A DNA stretch of 64,000 bases from Sphingobacterium sp. UBA5670 (GTDB lineage Bacteria > Bacteroidota > Bacteroidia > Sphingobacteriales > Sphingobacteriaceae). This document shows positions 1-9,314 of this stretch, piece by piece. Positions within the stretch are counted from its first letter, which is position 1, and each line of letters starts with the position of its first letter. The notes beneath the pieces are model-generated. The model saw only the letters and a program-made list of their open reading frames with translations, ran no database searches and was not told the origin of the DNA. A program made the position numbers and the translations under genes. The stretch covers positions 167,810 to 231,809 of the forward strand of contig NZ_DIIM01000021.1 of NCBI RefSeq assembly GCF_002420705.1, written 5' to 3'.

Positions 1-65
1 CTTATTCATTAAATTTCCTCTCACATCCCCTTTACTTCCCATCAAACTTTAAATGACTCAACATA

Positions 66-1058
66 TTAATCACGAATCGGTTCATTCGTTTGTGCTAATC
101 GTTGCGCCCCCGTATTTGCCGGACAGGCAATATCATCTGTTGCATCGTATACAAGCTTCTTACCATTCAATTTTGTAATCAATTCTTGAGGGACATACAC
201 CTGAACTTTAGTAACCGCATAACCACTTGGATAATAACGAACATAATAACCATCAGGATGAAGCGTCCAGATACCACTTGGCACGTCCGTACGAGGCTCA
301 GCCATACCAGCTAAGATCGCATATTGTTCAAAATCAGCGTACGAATAGTTTCCTGAGGAAACGAGCTGCCGAATATTATTTTCTGCTTCAAAGATTGTCT
401 GTACTGCCGGTGGCATCTGGTCTTTTGCCTTTTGGACAACGTCAAATGGCAAAACGCCGAGTGCACCACCTTCCAAATGTAAAATTTGTTCAGGCGTAAG
501 CAATTTTAAGGCTGTTTCTTTCACCGGACCCGAATAATCAATAAATTTTGTCTTCGCAATGATCGTCCACAATAGCATCTGTATGTCTGATTGTGCAACT
601 TCAGGGTGCTTCTCAGCGCTTTTCAAAATTGCAATGACCACGTCTCTCTTCTTGCCCAATGTAGGTGCATACATATATCCATCACCTTTCGAAGGCGCAT
701 AAGTACCCGCTTTCAAGCAATAGCTCTTATTGGTCATTTCAAAATGTCCAGCCTCCAATAAGTAACCATCATTGCCATTCTTTTGCAAATTTTCTAAAGG
801 TTTATAAACAGCCGTATTTTGAAAATCGGGCATTTGCTCCCCCTTCCGATTGACATCTTCAAAACTTGTACTAATCGCTTCGGGCTCTTTTAAAAGTCTA
901 TCCAGTCCAAGTACCTTGCTTCCCTTGGAAGCAACGGCTTTGCTTGCCTTATCCAATAGCCCACCAAATTGAGCCGAGGCTCCTTGGATATTAAATAAAA
1001 AAGCAACTGCAAGTATAACGACACCCGTTATTCTATTTCTTTTCATAATTGATTTCAT
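66..1058 (-). CDS. Secreted protein of unknown function
   Basis: I do not recognise this 330-residue protein. The N terminus has a basic stretch, a hydrophobic core and a small-residue end (about residues 1-30, ending ASAQ) that looks like a Sec signal peptide cut by signal peptidase I. The rest is soluble with no further membrane segment. A repeated Trp/Tyr-rich pattern near the C terminus (GIWTLHPDGYYVRYYPSGY) is the most distinctive stretch. It is probably periplasmic or exported. It stands alone on the minus strand, with the next gene divergent. The start may be Met1 or Met5 (1046); both keep the signal peptide. Real-gene confidence is high, function unknown. Confidence 0.75.
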   Translation of the reverse strand: MKSIMKRNRITGVVILAVAFLFNIQGASAQFGGLLDKASKAVASKGSKVLGLDRLLKEPEAISTSFEDVNRKGEQMPDFQNTAVYKPLENLQKNGNDGYLLEAGHFEMTNKSYCLKAGTYAPSKGDGYMYAPTLGKKRDVVIAILKSAEKHPEVAQSDIQMLLWTIIAKTKFIDYSGPVKETALKLLTPEQILHLEGGALGVLPFDVVQKAKDQMPPAVQTIFEAENNIRQLVSSGNYSYADFEQYAILAGMAEPRTDVPSGIWTLHPDGYYVRYYPSGYAVTKVQVYVPQELITKLNGKKLVYDATDDIACPANTGAQRLAQTNEPIRD

Positions 1059-1307
1059 TTCAGCTCTTGTCTACAAAAAAGAAGCCAATTTAAATCACCA
1101 GCACAATATTTATAATTTATTAATTCATTATTTGCACACATTGCTGGATTTCAGGCTTCATTTCAAAGATCCTCTCCATCCATTGAAATTTCAGAGCATA
1201 CAGGTTTGCCAAAGAAGCTAAAAAACAGTTGATTTCCCCAACATTACTCCTATCAATTTCTCCTGAAACTGATCACCGTAAATAGTTAAAAATACAATAT
1301 TAAAACG

Positions 1308-1315
1308 TATCTTTG
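1308..1315 (+). promoter_or_regulatory. Bacteroidota -7 box, ABC-F gene
   Basis: TATCTTTG matches the TAnnTTTG -7 consensus. Only four bases (1316-1319) separate it from the ATG at 1320, so the transcript should begin at or next to the start codon. No clear -33 TTG is visible at the usual spacing. Confidence 0.6.
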
Positions 1316-1319
1316 CAGC

Positions 1320-2945
1320 ATGATTAATGTGTCAAATCTCTCCCTTCGTTTTGGTAAACGTGTACTATTCGAAGATGTCAATCTAAAATTCACACCTGGA
1401 AACTGTTACGGTATTATTGGCGCTAATGGAGCAGGTAAATCTACTTTCTTAAAAATTATCTCAGGGGAAGTTGATCCTTCGACAGGTTCAGTGGCATTCA
1501 CGCCAGGCGAACGCATGTCTGTTTTAAGTCAGGATCACTATGCTTTCGATGAGTTTACTGTTCTTGAAACTGTCATGATGGGTAACCAAGAGCTTTACAA
1601 AATCATGAAAGAGAAAGATGCCATTTACATGAAAGAGGATTTCTCTGATGCCGACGGCGAACGCGCCGGCGAATTAGAAAGTCTTTTTGCTGAAATGGAT
1701 GGATGGAATGCCGAATCTAATGCCGCAACTTTATTGAGCAGTTTGGGCATTAAAGAAGAACTACATTATAAGTTAGTTTCTGAAATTGACGGTAACCAAA
1801 AAGTCCGCGTACTCTTAGCGCAAGCATTATTTGGCAAACCAGATATTTTGATTCTCGATGAGCCTACCAATGACCTGGATATAAACACCATCGCATGGTT
1901 AGAAGATTTTTTAGCAAGCTATGAAGCAATCGTCTTAGTTGTATCCCACGACCGTCACTTCTTGGATGCTGTATGTACGCATACGGTGGATATTGATTTT
2001 GGTAAGATGACAATCTATACGGGTAACTACTCTTTCTGGTACGAATCTTCTCAATTAGCGTTAAAGCAACGTTCTGATCAAAACAAGAAAATGGAAGATA
2101 AAGTGAAAGAGCTCCAGGAATTTATCCGTCGCTTCTCTGCCAACGCTTCCAAATCCAAACAAGCTACTTCTCGTAAGAAAGCATTGGATAAGATTAATAT
2201 TGACGAGATTAAACCATCCAACCGTAAATATCCTGCCATCATGTTCAATACCATGAATCGTGAACCAGGAGATCAAACACTGCAAGTCGAAGGATTAAGC
2301 AAAACGGTCAATGGCGAGGTATTCTTCAAGGATATTACCTTTATGATTAATAAAGGCGATAAAATCGCTGTTCTCGGTCCAAATTCATTAGTTACCACAG
2401 CATTTTATGATATTATAACTGGTAGAGACACCAATTTCGGTGGCGAATTCAAATGGGGAGTGACCATCACTCCTGCTGATATGCCAATTGAAAATGCTGC
2501 GTTTTTTGAAGGTAAAAATGAAAATCTAGTCGATTGGTTAAGAGATTATACAACAAACCCTGAAGCCGATGAACAATTCTTACGTGGCTTTTTAGGAAAA
2601 ATGTTATTCTCTGGCGAAGAAGTTATGAAAAAAGTATCTGTACTTTCTGGGGGTGAAAAAATGCGCTGTATGTTTTCTCGCATGATGCTTCAAGGCGCCA
2701 ACTTTCTCATCTTCGATGAACCGACCAATCACTTGGATCTGGAATCCATCACAGCGTTAAATAATGGCATGTCAGATTTTAAAGGGTCAATGCTGTTCAC
2801 TTCACGTGACCACGAGCTGACGGAAACTGTTGCGAATAGAATTATCGAATTGACACCGAAAGGTATCATCGACAAATTGATGACTTACGATGAATACATT
2901 AATAGCGATGTGGTCAAAGCACAACGCGAAGAAATGTACAAATAA
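1320..2945 (+). CDS. ABC-F family ATPase, YbiT-like
   Basis: Soluble ABC-F protein (541 aa), a family that acts at the ribosome. Two ABC domains are joined by the usual linker (FSANASKSKQATSRKKALDKI). Domain 1 has an intact Walker A (GANGAGKST), Walker B (ILILDEPTNDLD) and H-loop (SHDRHF), but its signature is replaced by SEIDGNQKVR, as in E. coli YbiT. Domain 2 has an intact signature (LSGGEKMR) and Walker B (FLIFDEPTNHLD), but its Walker A reads GPNSLVTT, without the P-loop Lys, and its H-loop region reads TSRDHEL. Thus one composite ATP site looks complete and the other degenerate on both faces. Single-gene unit with a promoter box directly upstream and a hairpin terminator downstream. Confidence 0.93.
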   Translation: MINVSNLSLRFGKRVLFEDVNLKFTPGNCYGIIGANGAGKSTFLKIISGEVDPSTGSVAFTPGERMSVLSQDHYAFDEFTVLETVMMGNQELYKIMKEKDAIYMKEDFSDADGERAGELESLFAEMDGWNAESNAATLLSSLGIKEELHYKLVSEIDGNQKVRVLLAQALFGKPDILILDEPTNDLDINTIAWLEDFLASYEAIVLVVSHDRHFLDAVCTHTVDIDFGKMTIYTGNYSFWYESSQLALKQRSDQNKKMEDKVKELQEFIRRFSANASKSKQATSRKKALDKINIDEIKPSNRKYPAIMFNTMNREPGDQTLQVEGLSKTVNGEVFFKDITFMINKGDKIAVLGPNSLVTTAFYDIITGRDTNFGGEFKWGVTITPADMPIENAAFFEGKNENLVDWLRDYTTNPEADEQFLRGFLGKMLFSGEEVMKKVSVLSGGEKMRCMFSRMMLQGANFLIFDEPTNHLDLESITALNNGMSDFKGSMLFTSRDHELTETVANRIIELTPKGIIDKLMTYDEYINSDVVKAQREEMYK

Positions 2946-2970
2946 GATAATTTATCCCAATTTTATAAAG

Positions 2971-3002
2971 GCTCCATAATCTTTTTTATGGGGCTTTTTA
3001 TT
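2971..3002 (+). terminator. Rho-independent terminator of the ABC-F gene
   Basis: GCTCCATAA pairs with TTATGGGGC (one G-T pair) around a short T-rich loop and is followed by a T tract. Confidence 0.75.
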
Positions 3003-3054
3003 TGCTCTTCAAAACAAACCAAGTACGCCAGGTGCTCAGGAGATGTCCCATAGG

Positions 3055-3081
3055 CAAAAAAGCACTGAGGGGTTCAGTGCT
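3055..3081 (-). terminator. Rho-independent terminator of the EEP gene
   Basis: Read on the minus strand, AGCACTGA and TCAGTGCT form a perfect 8-bp stem followed by a T run (A run at 3056-3060 on the plus strand). It lies just past the stop of the minus-strand gene ending at 3120. Confidence 0.7.
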
Positions 3082-3119
3082 AATCGCGATTGATATGAAA
3101 GAATTGAGAAAGTTCTTTT

Positions 3120-4106
3120 TTACTGAACCGTAGATTTGACAACACGCCAGCCCAACTTTAAGGAGACCGCGCAATGATCTGATAGATCCTGTCCCTGCTC
3201 GTTTTGAAAAAGTGTTTTCTGGACCTGATAATCCTTTGCTTCAAATAGTAAATGATGATCGTTGCGATAGTAAATTTTGTCAATACCCTCGCAATCCGCT
3301 GTCAGCTCCAGTGCGGTTTTCGCTTCAAAATTTGTTTGAAGCCCAGGAATTTTGCCCCTATTTCGCAAACTTACCCAGGCATCTACCAGACCCAAGTCCT
3401 GCTGAAAAGATCCGATGTTATCCAGTTCATAAGCATAATGTGCATTAAAATCACCCATGATTAAAAGAGGTTTACCCGCCGAATATTTTTTGATATAGGT
3501 TTTCAGCTGATTTATATTCTTCTGCCGGGCAACAGTTGCATTCCGATCATCATGAGCTGTTGCATGTACATTATAAACATCAATAAAAACCTCCTTAGCT
3601 AATTGGATACGAGCATATGAAAAACCTTTAGGAGTCAGGCAATCTGTACCGTTGCAATCCGCCCAGCTTATTCGCTCAAATTCAACAATAGGATATTTTG
3701 AAAGTGTACTCAGACCATCACCAAAAGGCACTCCCCCCATATTGGCAGTTCGATAGCTATGCTTATTGTTACGATAAAGAAATTTGTTGTAATTAAAGTC
3801 TTCCTGTACATTGACGATATCAAATCCATTGATCCGCTCGCCGATCGAGGTAATGCTAGAAGACCGCTCAGTCACCGCACTGGAAATCAGCTCGGGCAAA
3901 CCAGCAATATTATATGTCAATAAATTAAGCTGCCCGTAATTCGCGTCCGGCAAAGCGGAATAGCTTAAGCTGCCAAGTTTAGGCTGCTGTTTGGGCTTGA
4001 GCTTAAACGCCAACATAACGCCTGCCGATGCACAAACAAATAAGAGGAGAATTTTTCGAAAACCCTTAGGTCTAATCTTTTTTTCGAACAATAGATCTAT
4101 TAACAT
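3120..4106 (-). CDS. Endonuclease/exonuclease/phosphatase (EEP) family protein
   Basis: 328-residue member of the EEP superfamily (DNase I, inositol phosphatase and sphingomyelinase fold). Residues about 17-36 form one hydrophobic segment after a basic stretch, so the protein is probably membrane anchored or exported with a periplasmic catalytic domain. The characteristic motifs are present in order: LLTYNIAGLPE (Asn), VNVQEDF (Glu), MGDFNAHY (Asp/Asn) and a C-terminal SDHCAVS (Asp-His). The substrate cannot be read from sequence. A phospholipid or other phosphodiester is as likely as nucleic acid for a membrane-attached member. Single gene, divergent from the glycosyltransferase operon. Confidence 0.85.
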   Translation of the reverse strand: MLIDLLFEKKIRPKGFRKILLLFVCASAGVMLAFKLKPKQQPKLGSLSYSALPDANYGQLNLLTYNIAGLPELISSAVTERSSSITSIGERINGFDIVNVQEDFNYNKFLYRNNKHSYRTANMGGVPFGDGLSTLSKYPIVEFERISWADCNGTDCLTPKGFSYARIQLAKEVFIDVYNVHATAHDDRNATVARQKNINQLKTYIKKYSAGKPLLIMGDFNAHYAYELDNIGSFQQDLGLVDAWVSLRNRGKIPGLQTNFEAKTALELTADCEGIDKIYYRNDHHLLFEAKDYQVQKTLFQNEQGQDLSDHCAVSLKLGWRVVKSTVQ

Positions 4107-4309
4107 GGACTGAATATTTTGTTCAATCCAAAGCTACCGCTCCAACATTAGCTCCGTTATCATATTCAATTAATTCTACTTTTAATAATTATGCACAAAT
4201 TATTAAAAACTCATAATTTATAAACACTATAATGACAAAAGGTTAATACCCGCATAGCATAAGAGTTACAACTTTCAGATATTTTTATCCAACCCCTAAT
4301 AAGAATAAC

Positions 4310-5485
4310 ATGAGAAAGGTAGCATTCTTTACAGAGATACTCGTCGAGGATTTCGACGGTGCATCGCGTACAATGTTTCAGCTGATAAACCGCATTGATC
4401 AGCAAAAATTCGATTATTTTTTTATCTATGGCGGCGGCCCCACGCAATTTCGAAATTTTCATTCTTACAAGGTCCCGACATTCAAAATACCCGTCAATGA
4501 TGATTATTGCCTTGCTATTCCACAGCTTATTAAAAAGAAACTCGAACTTGCCCTGGATGAATTTGCCCCGGACATGATCCACATTGCGACCCCCTCCCTT
4601 TTGGGTTTCTTTGCCTTGAATTATGCCAAACGGAGAGGAATACCTGTCCTTACGATCTATCACACACATTTCATTTCATACATTGCTTATTATTTCAAAA
4701 ATATCCTACCCTTGGTTAAACCAACCGAACAATGGATGAAAAAGGCAATGAATAATTTCTATAACAAATGTGATATTGTCTACGTGCCAACCAGATCCAT
4801 TCTAAGTGAACTGCGAGAGATCGGTTTACAACAGGAAGGATTAAAACTATGGCAGAGAGGAATCGACACGACCTTGTTTAACCCCTATAAAAAGGATATT
4901 TCTCACATACAGACCATCACAAAGAATGACAAACCAACAATCCTTTTTGTCAGTCGTATCGTCTGGGAAAAAAACATTAAAACGCTTATTGAAATCTATC
5001 AACAGATACAGGCACAAAACCTTGACTATAATTTCATTGTTGTTGGTGAAGGAACAGCCAAAGTAATTGCGATGCAAGAGATGCCAAAAGCCATATTTTT
5101 AGGAAAGAAAAACCATGAAGAGCTTGCGGCCCTATATGCTTCGGCAGATGCGTTTGTCTTTCCATCAGTTTCAGAAACTTATGGAAATGTCGTTGTGGAA
5201 GCATTGGCATCTGGACTTCCCTGTGTTATCGCCGATGGTGGGGGTTCCGCATCCCTGATTCAGCATGGGAAAAATGGCTTTAAATGTCAGCCTGAGAATG
5301 CCGCTGGATATGTTTACTACCTCAAAAAAATCCTTTCTGACGCGAACTTAAAGAAGAATCTTGTTGCTGCAGGACTTTCTTATGTTGCCCAATTGGACTG
5401 GAACAGGCTATCACAATCCTATTTTGATGATATTAACCGACTGATAGATAAAACACAGGAAACAGATTTGGCATGGGCAAACTAA
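4310..5485 (+). CDS. Glycosyltransferase family 4 (MgtA/mannosyltransferase-like)
   Basis: 391-residue GT-B fold retaining glycosyltransferase. The N-terminal half opens with a typical acceptor-domain start (KVAFFTEILVEDFDGASRT) and has an HTHF stretch. The C-terminal donor domain carries LFVSRIVWEKN and the EX7E motif (ETYGNVVVE). It resembles cytoplasmic enzymes that add hexose, often mannose, to lipid acceptors; donor and acceptor are inferred only. It is the first gene of a three-gene operon: its last codons overlap the next gene by 13 nt (5473-5485), which suggests translational coupling. No clear TAnnTTTG box was seen in the 200 nt upstream. Confidence 0.9.
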   Translation: MRKVAFFTEILVEDFDGASRTMFQLINRIDQQKFDYFFIYGGGPTQFRNFHSYKVPTFKIPVNDDYCLAIPQLIKKKLELALDEFAPDMIHIATPSLLGFFALNYAKRRGIPVLTIYHTHFISYIAYYFKNILPLVKPTEQWMKKAMNNFYNKCDIVYVPTRSILSELREIGLQQEGLKLWQRGIDTTLFNPYKKDISHIQTITKNDKPTILFVSRIVWEKNIKTLIEIYQQIQAQNLDYNFIVVGEGTAKVIAMQEMPKAIFLGKKNHEELAALYASADAFVFPSVSETYGNVVVEALASGLPCVIADGGGSASLIQHGKNGFKCQPENAAGYVYYLKKILSDANLKKNLVAAGLSYVAQLDWNRLSQSYFDDINRLIDKTQETDLAWAN

Positions 5486-6474
5486 CATCCCCAAGCAAGC
5501 TCATCAAAGGCACATTTTTACTTTTGATCCTCGTATCCATTGCTATCTTTTTGGCTAAAAGCGACTTCAATGCGTTAAAAAAAGAACTCTCAGCAGTTGG
5601 TTATCGCTTTATCGTTATTTTGCTGACAACTTGTGCAGCATATTTTCTAGGTACCCTAGCCTGGTGGATATGTTTGGGTTCCGATAAAAAGAAAGTTAAT
5701 CTGATTGAACTCTTTGCTATCCGTCAAATCGGTGAAACCGTTGGACTATTCAATCCCACTAGCATTATCGGCGGCGACCTGTCAAAGGCAGAATTGATCA
5801 CTCGTTACAACATTCCGTTAAAAGAAGGATTAAATTCTGTTGCGATATCCCGTATTACTGCGGTCCTGTCCCAATTGACGCTCTTTTTGATCGCTATGCT
5901 GTGGATGATGTTCTCTCCTTTAAAAAGTGAAGTTATACGTTATACGGGCTCTACAATCTATTTCGTCTGTACTCTTTTGCTGGTCTTGGTTCTCTTGATG
6001 CTCTACTGGCTAATAGCCGCAAAAAGTCCTTCGCAAAATACGGCTTCGACAACAAGTTTTTGGGGAAAAGCAAAAGCTTATATGCAGACGCTACTTTGGA
6101 ATGTAAAAGACTTTTACCGACATCAAAATAAGATTTTTTGGTATTCCTATTTATTGTTTGCCCTCCATTGGATTATCGGAAGTCTGGAATTTTATTATAT
6201 TCTAAAATTTCTGGGTACCCCTGCCCAACCGATTCATGGATTGATACTGGATATGAGTGTCATTGTACTGAAAAGTATGGGTGCTTTCATTCCCGGCCAA
6301 CTTGGTGTCGAAGAAATCGCCAACAAGCTCCTGCTCAATATGATCGGCATTACAGGGGGAACAATTTGGCTCAGTGCTTCGCTATTGCGCCGCAGCCGGC
6401 AGCTCTTCTGGGCAGGTTTAGGATTTATATTTTATCTATGCATCAAAAAGAAACCAGTTCATGTCCCTGTCTGA
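5473..6474 (+). CDS. YbhN / lysylphosphatidylglycerol synthase TM family protein
   Basis: 333-residue integral membrane protein with about eight hydrophobic segments, of the family that includes the membrane domain of MprF and AglD/YbhN proteins. Visible family features are an early FAIRQIGETVGLFNPTSIIGGD loop region (the FxxxxxGxxxxPxxxGGD pattern) and a late GAFIPGQLGVEE motif. MprF-type membrane domains flip lipids. Between two glycosyltransferases this protein may move the glycolipid made by its neighbours, which is inference. It overlaps the upstream gene by 13 nt and the downstream gene by 14 nt, so all three are probably co-translated. Confidence 0.88.
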   Translation: MGKLTSPSKLIKGTFLLLILVSIAIFLAKSDFNALKKELSAVGYRFIVILLTTCAAYFLGTLAWWICLGSDKKKVNLIELFAIRQIGETVGLFNPTSIIGGDLSKAELITRYNIPLKEGLNSVAISRITAVLSQLTLFLIAMLWMMFSPLKSEVIRYTGSTIYFVCTLLLVLVLLMLYWLIAAKSPSQNTASTTSFWGKAKAYMQTLLWNVKDFYRHQNKIFWYSYLLFALHWIIGSLEFYYILKFLGTPAQPIHGLILDMSVIVLKSMGAFIPGQLGVEEIANKLLLNMIGITGGTIWLSASLLRRSRQLFWAGLGFIFYLCIKKKPVHVPV

Positions 6475-7603
6475 AATAGAAATATTATTTGTCAGCCACA
6501 AATACCCTCCACGTGTTGGAGGCATGGAAAAGCAGAGTTTTGAACTGATCAACACAGCAGCTCTTTACCTGAAAGCGCACACCTTAGTTTACGATAATAA
6601 GGAGTCGGTTTTTACGTTCTTTCTTCAGCTAAATCGTCGCATCCTGGAAAAGGTGAAAGAAAACCCAGGAATCAAGCTTATTCACTTTAACGATGGATTA
6701 ATCGCATCGTTGGCCTCCTTCCACAAAGGATACCGCCATTTAAAGCGTGTGGTTACCATTCATGGCCTGGATATCGTATTTCCCTTCAGTTATTTTCAAA
6801 AAAAGGTCATACCAAGGTTTAACGCATTTGACCAGATTATTGCTGTTAGCCAAGCCACCGCAGAAGCTGCTCAGCTACGTGGCATTGATCCCTCCAAAAT
6901 TATTATTATACCCAACGGTGTCGATCCGATACAGGCCTCCGCCCAAGTCACTGAAACAAACAGCGAGAGCAAGCCTTATTTTATTACATTAGGACGAGCA
7001 GTTAAACGGAAGGGGTTTTCCTGGCTTATGAAAGATGTCATACCGGCAATCCAAGGTGATTTCAAATTACTGATGGTCGGCCCCTTCGATCAAGAGCCCA
7101 CATGGAAAGAACGTTTCTTGCACCTTATGCCAGCAAAGCTATATCATTTAATGACGCTATTCCTGGGTTACCCCACGGATCAACAGGCGATCCGAAAACT
7201 ACTGAAAGCATATCCCGAAAAAATTCAACATCTTGGAAAAGTTCCATTTGAACAGCTCAAAAGCCTATTGACCAACGCTCAAGCCTTCTTGATGCCCAAT
7301 ATCGAAGTGGCGGGTGATATGGAAGGCTTTGGACTCGTCTGTTTGGAAGCCTCGACAGCAGGCACAATTGTTGTCGCGTCCGAACTGGAAGGCATCACAA
7401 GTGCAGTGACGCATAATGGCAATGGTCTGCTCCTGGCAAGCAAGAACCATAATGCCTGGGTCGAACAACTTCAAGCTATTTTAGACGATCCAGCACATTA
7501 TAAAAAATTAAGTCTGCAATTTAAACAGAACACCCTAAAGCAATATAGCTGGGATATTATGGCCAGGTCCTACTGTCAGTCCTTTGTCGACCTATGCCAC
7601 TAG
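6461..7603 (+). CDS. Glycosyltransferase family 4
   Basis: 380-residue GT-B glycosyltransferase. The N-terminal domain has FVSHKYPPRVGGMEKQSFEL, the Gly-rich acceptor loop typical of GT4. The middle has AVSQATAEAAQLRGI and IIPNGVDP. The donor domain has TLGRAVKRKGFSW and an EX7E motif (EGFGLVCLE). It starts inside the end of the membrane protein gene (14-nt overlap) and closes the operon. The pair of different GT4 enzymes around a flippase-like protein suggests stepwise glycosylation of one lipid or envelope component. Sugar and acceptor unknown. It converges on the desaturase-family gene with a 63-nt gap holding nothing evident. Confidence 0.9.
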   Translation: MSLSEIEILFVSHKYPPRVGGMEKQSFELINTAALYLKAHTLVYDNKESVFTFFLQLNRRILEKVKENPGIKLIHFNDGLIASLASFHKGYRHLKRVVTIHGLDIVFPFSYFQKKVIPRFNAFDQIIAVSQATAEAAQLRGIDPSKIIIIPNGVDPIQASAQVTETNSESKPYFITLGRAVKRKGFSWLMKDVIPAIQGDFKLLMVGPFDQEPTWKERFLHLMPAKLYHLMTLFLGYPTDQQAIRKLLKAYPEKIQHLGKVPFEQLKSLLTNAQAFLMPNIEVAGDMEGFGLVCLEASTAGTIVVASELEGITSAVTHNGNGLLLASKNHNAWVEQLQAILDDPAHYKKLSLQFKQNTLKQYSWDIMARSYCQSFVDLCH

Positions 7604-7666
7604 ATCTTTTACATACCTCATAAATTCGAATATAATCAGCACAGGTAAGCATTCATTCAGATAAAT

Positions 7667-8896
7667 TTAGCTTCGTTCAAGATGAAGCACTTTCATGTAG
7701 CGAGCGGCTAAACTTTTATAAAAAATCAATTGCATTAAAACAAACGATCCCAATAAAACAAGGCTTAAAGGCGAGTAAAACGTTAGGCTGATATACAGCA
7801 GCAACAAAAACAACCGAAACATCTCAAGCGGAAAAACCCAACTTTCATGTTCCAGAAGACCACCGATACAAATGACGCTGCAGAGAATAAATACTCCGCC
7901 AACAACGAGCTGGATGAGTTGCTGATAATTACCATAAAGCAAAAAGAAAAAAAGAAGGATCATTGTCAGCATGGACTGAAAAAAGATATAACGGCTTAAC
8001 CGCTGTCCATGAACCTGTGGTTTGATACCTGAAAACATCTTCTGTTCCAATTCTGTCCTGATTTCAGGCTGTATATCGTCGGGCCGACCAAATATAGTAC
8101 GCATTTTGTTTTTAAATCCCTGCGCGCGTTTAAATGACAGGCCAATTTCAAATAAATAATGAAAATGCTGCCATAGGAAAGTATAGCGATGAATAGGTTT
8201 GGTAAGCCCATAGACACAAGGCTCTTCTTTCTGCTCTGGGATAAATGTTCCAAACAGTCTATCCCAAATAATTAGGATGTCACCGTAGTTCTTATCTAAA
8301 TAGATTTCATTGCTACTATGATGTACGCGATGATGTGAGGGAGTTACAAATATCCGCTCAAGAACACCCAAATTACCTACGGTTTGTGTGTGTGAGAAGA
8401 ATGGATATACCCCATGCACCAATAAAATTGCCGTCATCATAAAAGGAGGAAAACCCAAAAGGGGAATAAAAGCCCAAAACAGCGAACGAAATACGGCCTG
8501 AAATATGGTAATACGCGCTGCTACCGTGAAGTTGTAGTCTTCGCTCTGATGATGGACAACGTGTGCGGCCCACAATAGATTGATTTCATGACTGTAACGA
8601 TGATACCAATACCAAAGAAAATCTGTAAATAGGAAAAGTATAATCCAGGTCCAAAGATTAGCTTCAATGTGAAATATAGCAAAATTTTGATACACCCAAA
8701 CGAAAAAAAAGTAAAACAAGCTCACGGAAAACATATCACACATGCGCTCGACGATACCGACATTGAGATTTGAGATGGATTCATCAAAAGAATAAAAACG
8801 CTTCTGTTTTTTTAAACTATACCAGTATTCCAACAGCATCAAAACTAAAAACAAGGGAATGATAAATGCCAAAAGATTAAGCTTTTCGGTATACAT
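7667..8896 (-). CDS. Sterol desaturase / fatty acid hydroxylase family membrane protein
   Basis: 409-residue membrane protein of the di-iron fatty acid hydroxylase superfamily. The three histidine clusters are all present: HRYSH (99-103), HVVHH (112-116) and HRVHH (189-193), with further His at 161 and 169. There are hydrophobic segments before and between the clusters, and about three more hydrophobic segments after residue 300, giving a longer C-terminal membrane region than the minimal enzyme. Bacterial members hydroxylate or desaturate lipid chains or head groups, including alkylglycerol-type and sphingolipid substrates. Bacteroidota with sphingolipids make that a possible substrate, but this is inference. 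Single minus-strand gene. Confidence 0.85.
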   Translation of the reverse strand: MYTEKLNLLAFIIPLFLVLMLLEYWYSLKKQKRFYSFDESISNLNVGIVERMCDMFSVSLFYFFFVWVYQNFAIFHIEANLWTWIILFLFTDFLWYWYHRYSHEINLLWAAHVVHHQSEDYNFTVAARITIFQAVFRSLFWAFIPLLGFPPFMMTAILLVHGVYPFFSHTQTVGNLGVLERIFVTPSHHRVHHSSNEIYLDKNYGDILIIWDRLFGTFIPEQKEEPCVYGLTKPIHRYTFLWQHFHYLFEIGLSFKRAQGFKNKMRTIFGRPDDIQPEIRTELEQKMFSGIKPQVHGQRLSRYIFFQSMLTMILLFFFLLYGNYQQLIQLVVGGVFILCSVICIGGLLEHESWVFPLEMFRLFLLLLYISLTFYSPLSLVLLGSFVLMQLIFYKSLAARYMKVLHLERS

Positions 8897-9200
8897 ACAG
8901 TCGCTATTTTTAAAAACAAAAAAATCTATCTAAGTCACAATTCTAAAAGAACCACCTTTTTCCATTCAAAAGATTGATTCCTTCAAATTCTTTATTATTA
9001 AACAATCAATTTTAAATCAGGTTTTTCAATTATTATTTTCGGTTTGCAAAACTGACATACTTTTCGATGTACAAACAGTAACCAGCGTCAAACGAACCTA
9101 CCATTCAACAATAAAAAACTTCATGACTTCGCGACCACAGACCGCTAAGAAAGCAAAGGGAGATTTTTGCGGAATCAATAACAGGCAATTCAGAAAAAAA
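8897..9200. other. Gene-free stretch upstream of the desaturase-family gene
   Basis: A/T-rich non-coding DNA. I see no reading frame worth calling, no perfect TAnnTTTG box on the minus strand and no repeat. It presumably holds the promoter of the gene starting at 8896. The region from about 9205 to 9314 holds the terminator of the efflux operon. Confidence 0.5.
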
Positions 9201-9204
9201 AGGA

Positions 9205-9245
9205 AATAAAAAAGCCCTCAAAAAGCTCAGCGCGTTTTGAGGGCT
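9205..9245 (-). terminator. Terminator of the tetR-tolC-emrA-emrB operon
   Basis: On the minus strand GCCCTCAAAA and TTTTGAGGGC (9214-9223 / 9235-9244) form a perfect 10-bp stem followed by a T-rich tract. It is about 70 nt past the stop of the last operon gene. Confidence 0.8.
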
Positions 9246-9314
9246 CCTGGTTAAAGGATTAACTGTCCTTTTTGAATAATTTACCTTTAGGATATGAAAT
9301 CAGTCTATCGTGCT

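Noticed and set aside
4211..4669. 152-codon minus-strand reading frame opposite the first GT4 gene
   Set aside because: Lies almost wholly antisense to a clear GT4 gene, has no recognisable domain and no promoter box. Treated as a shadow.
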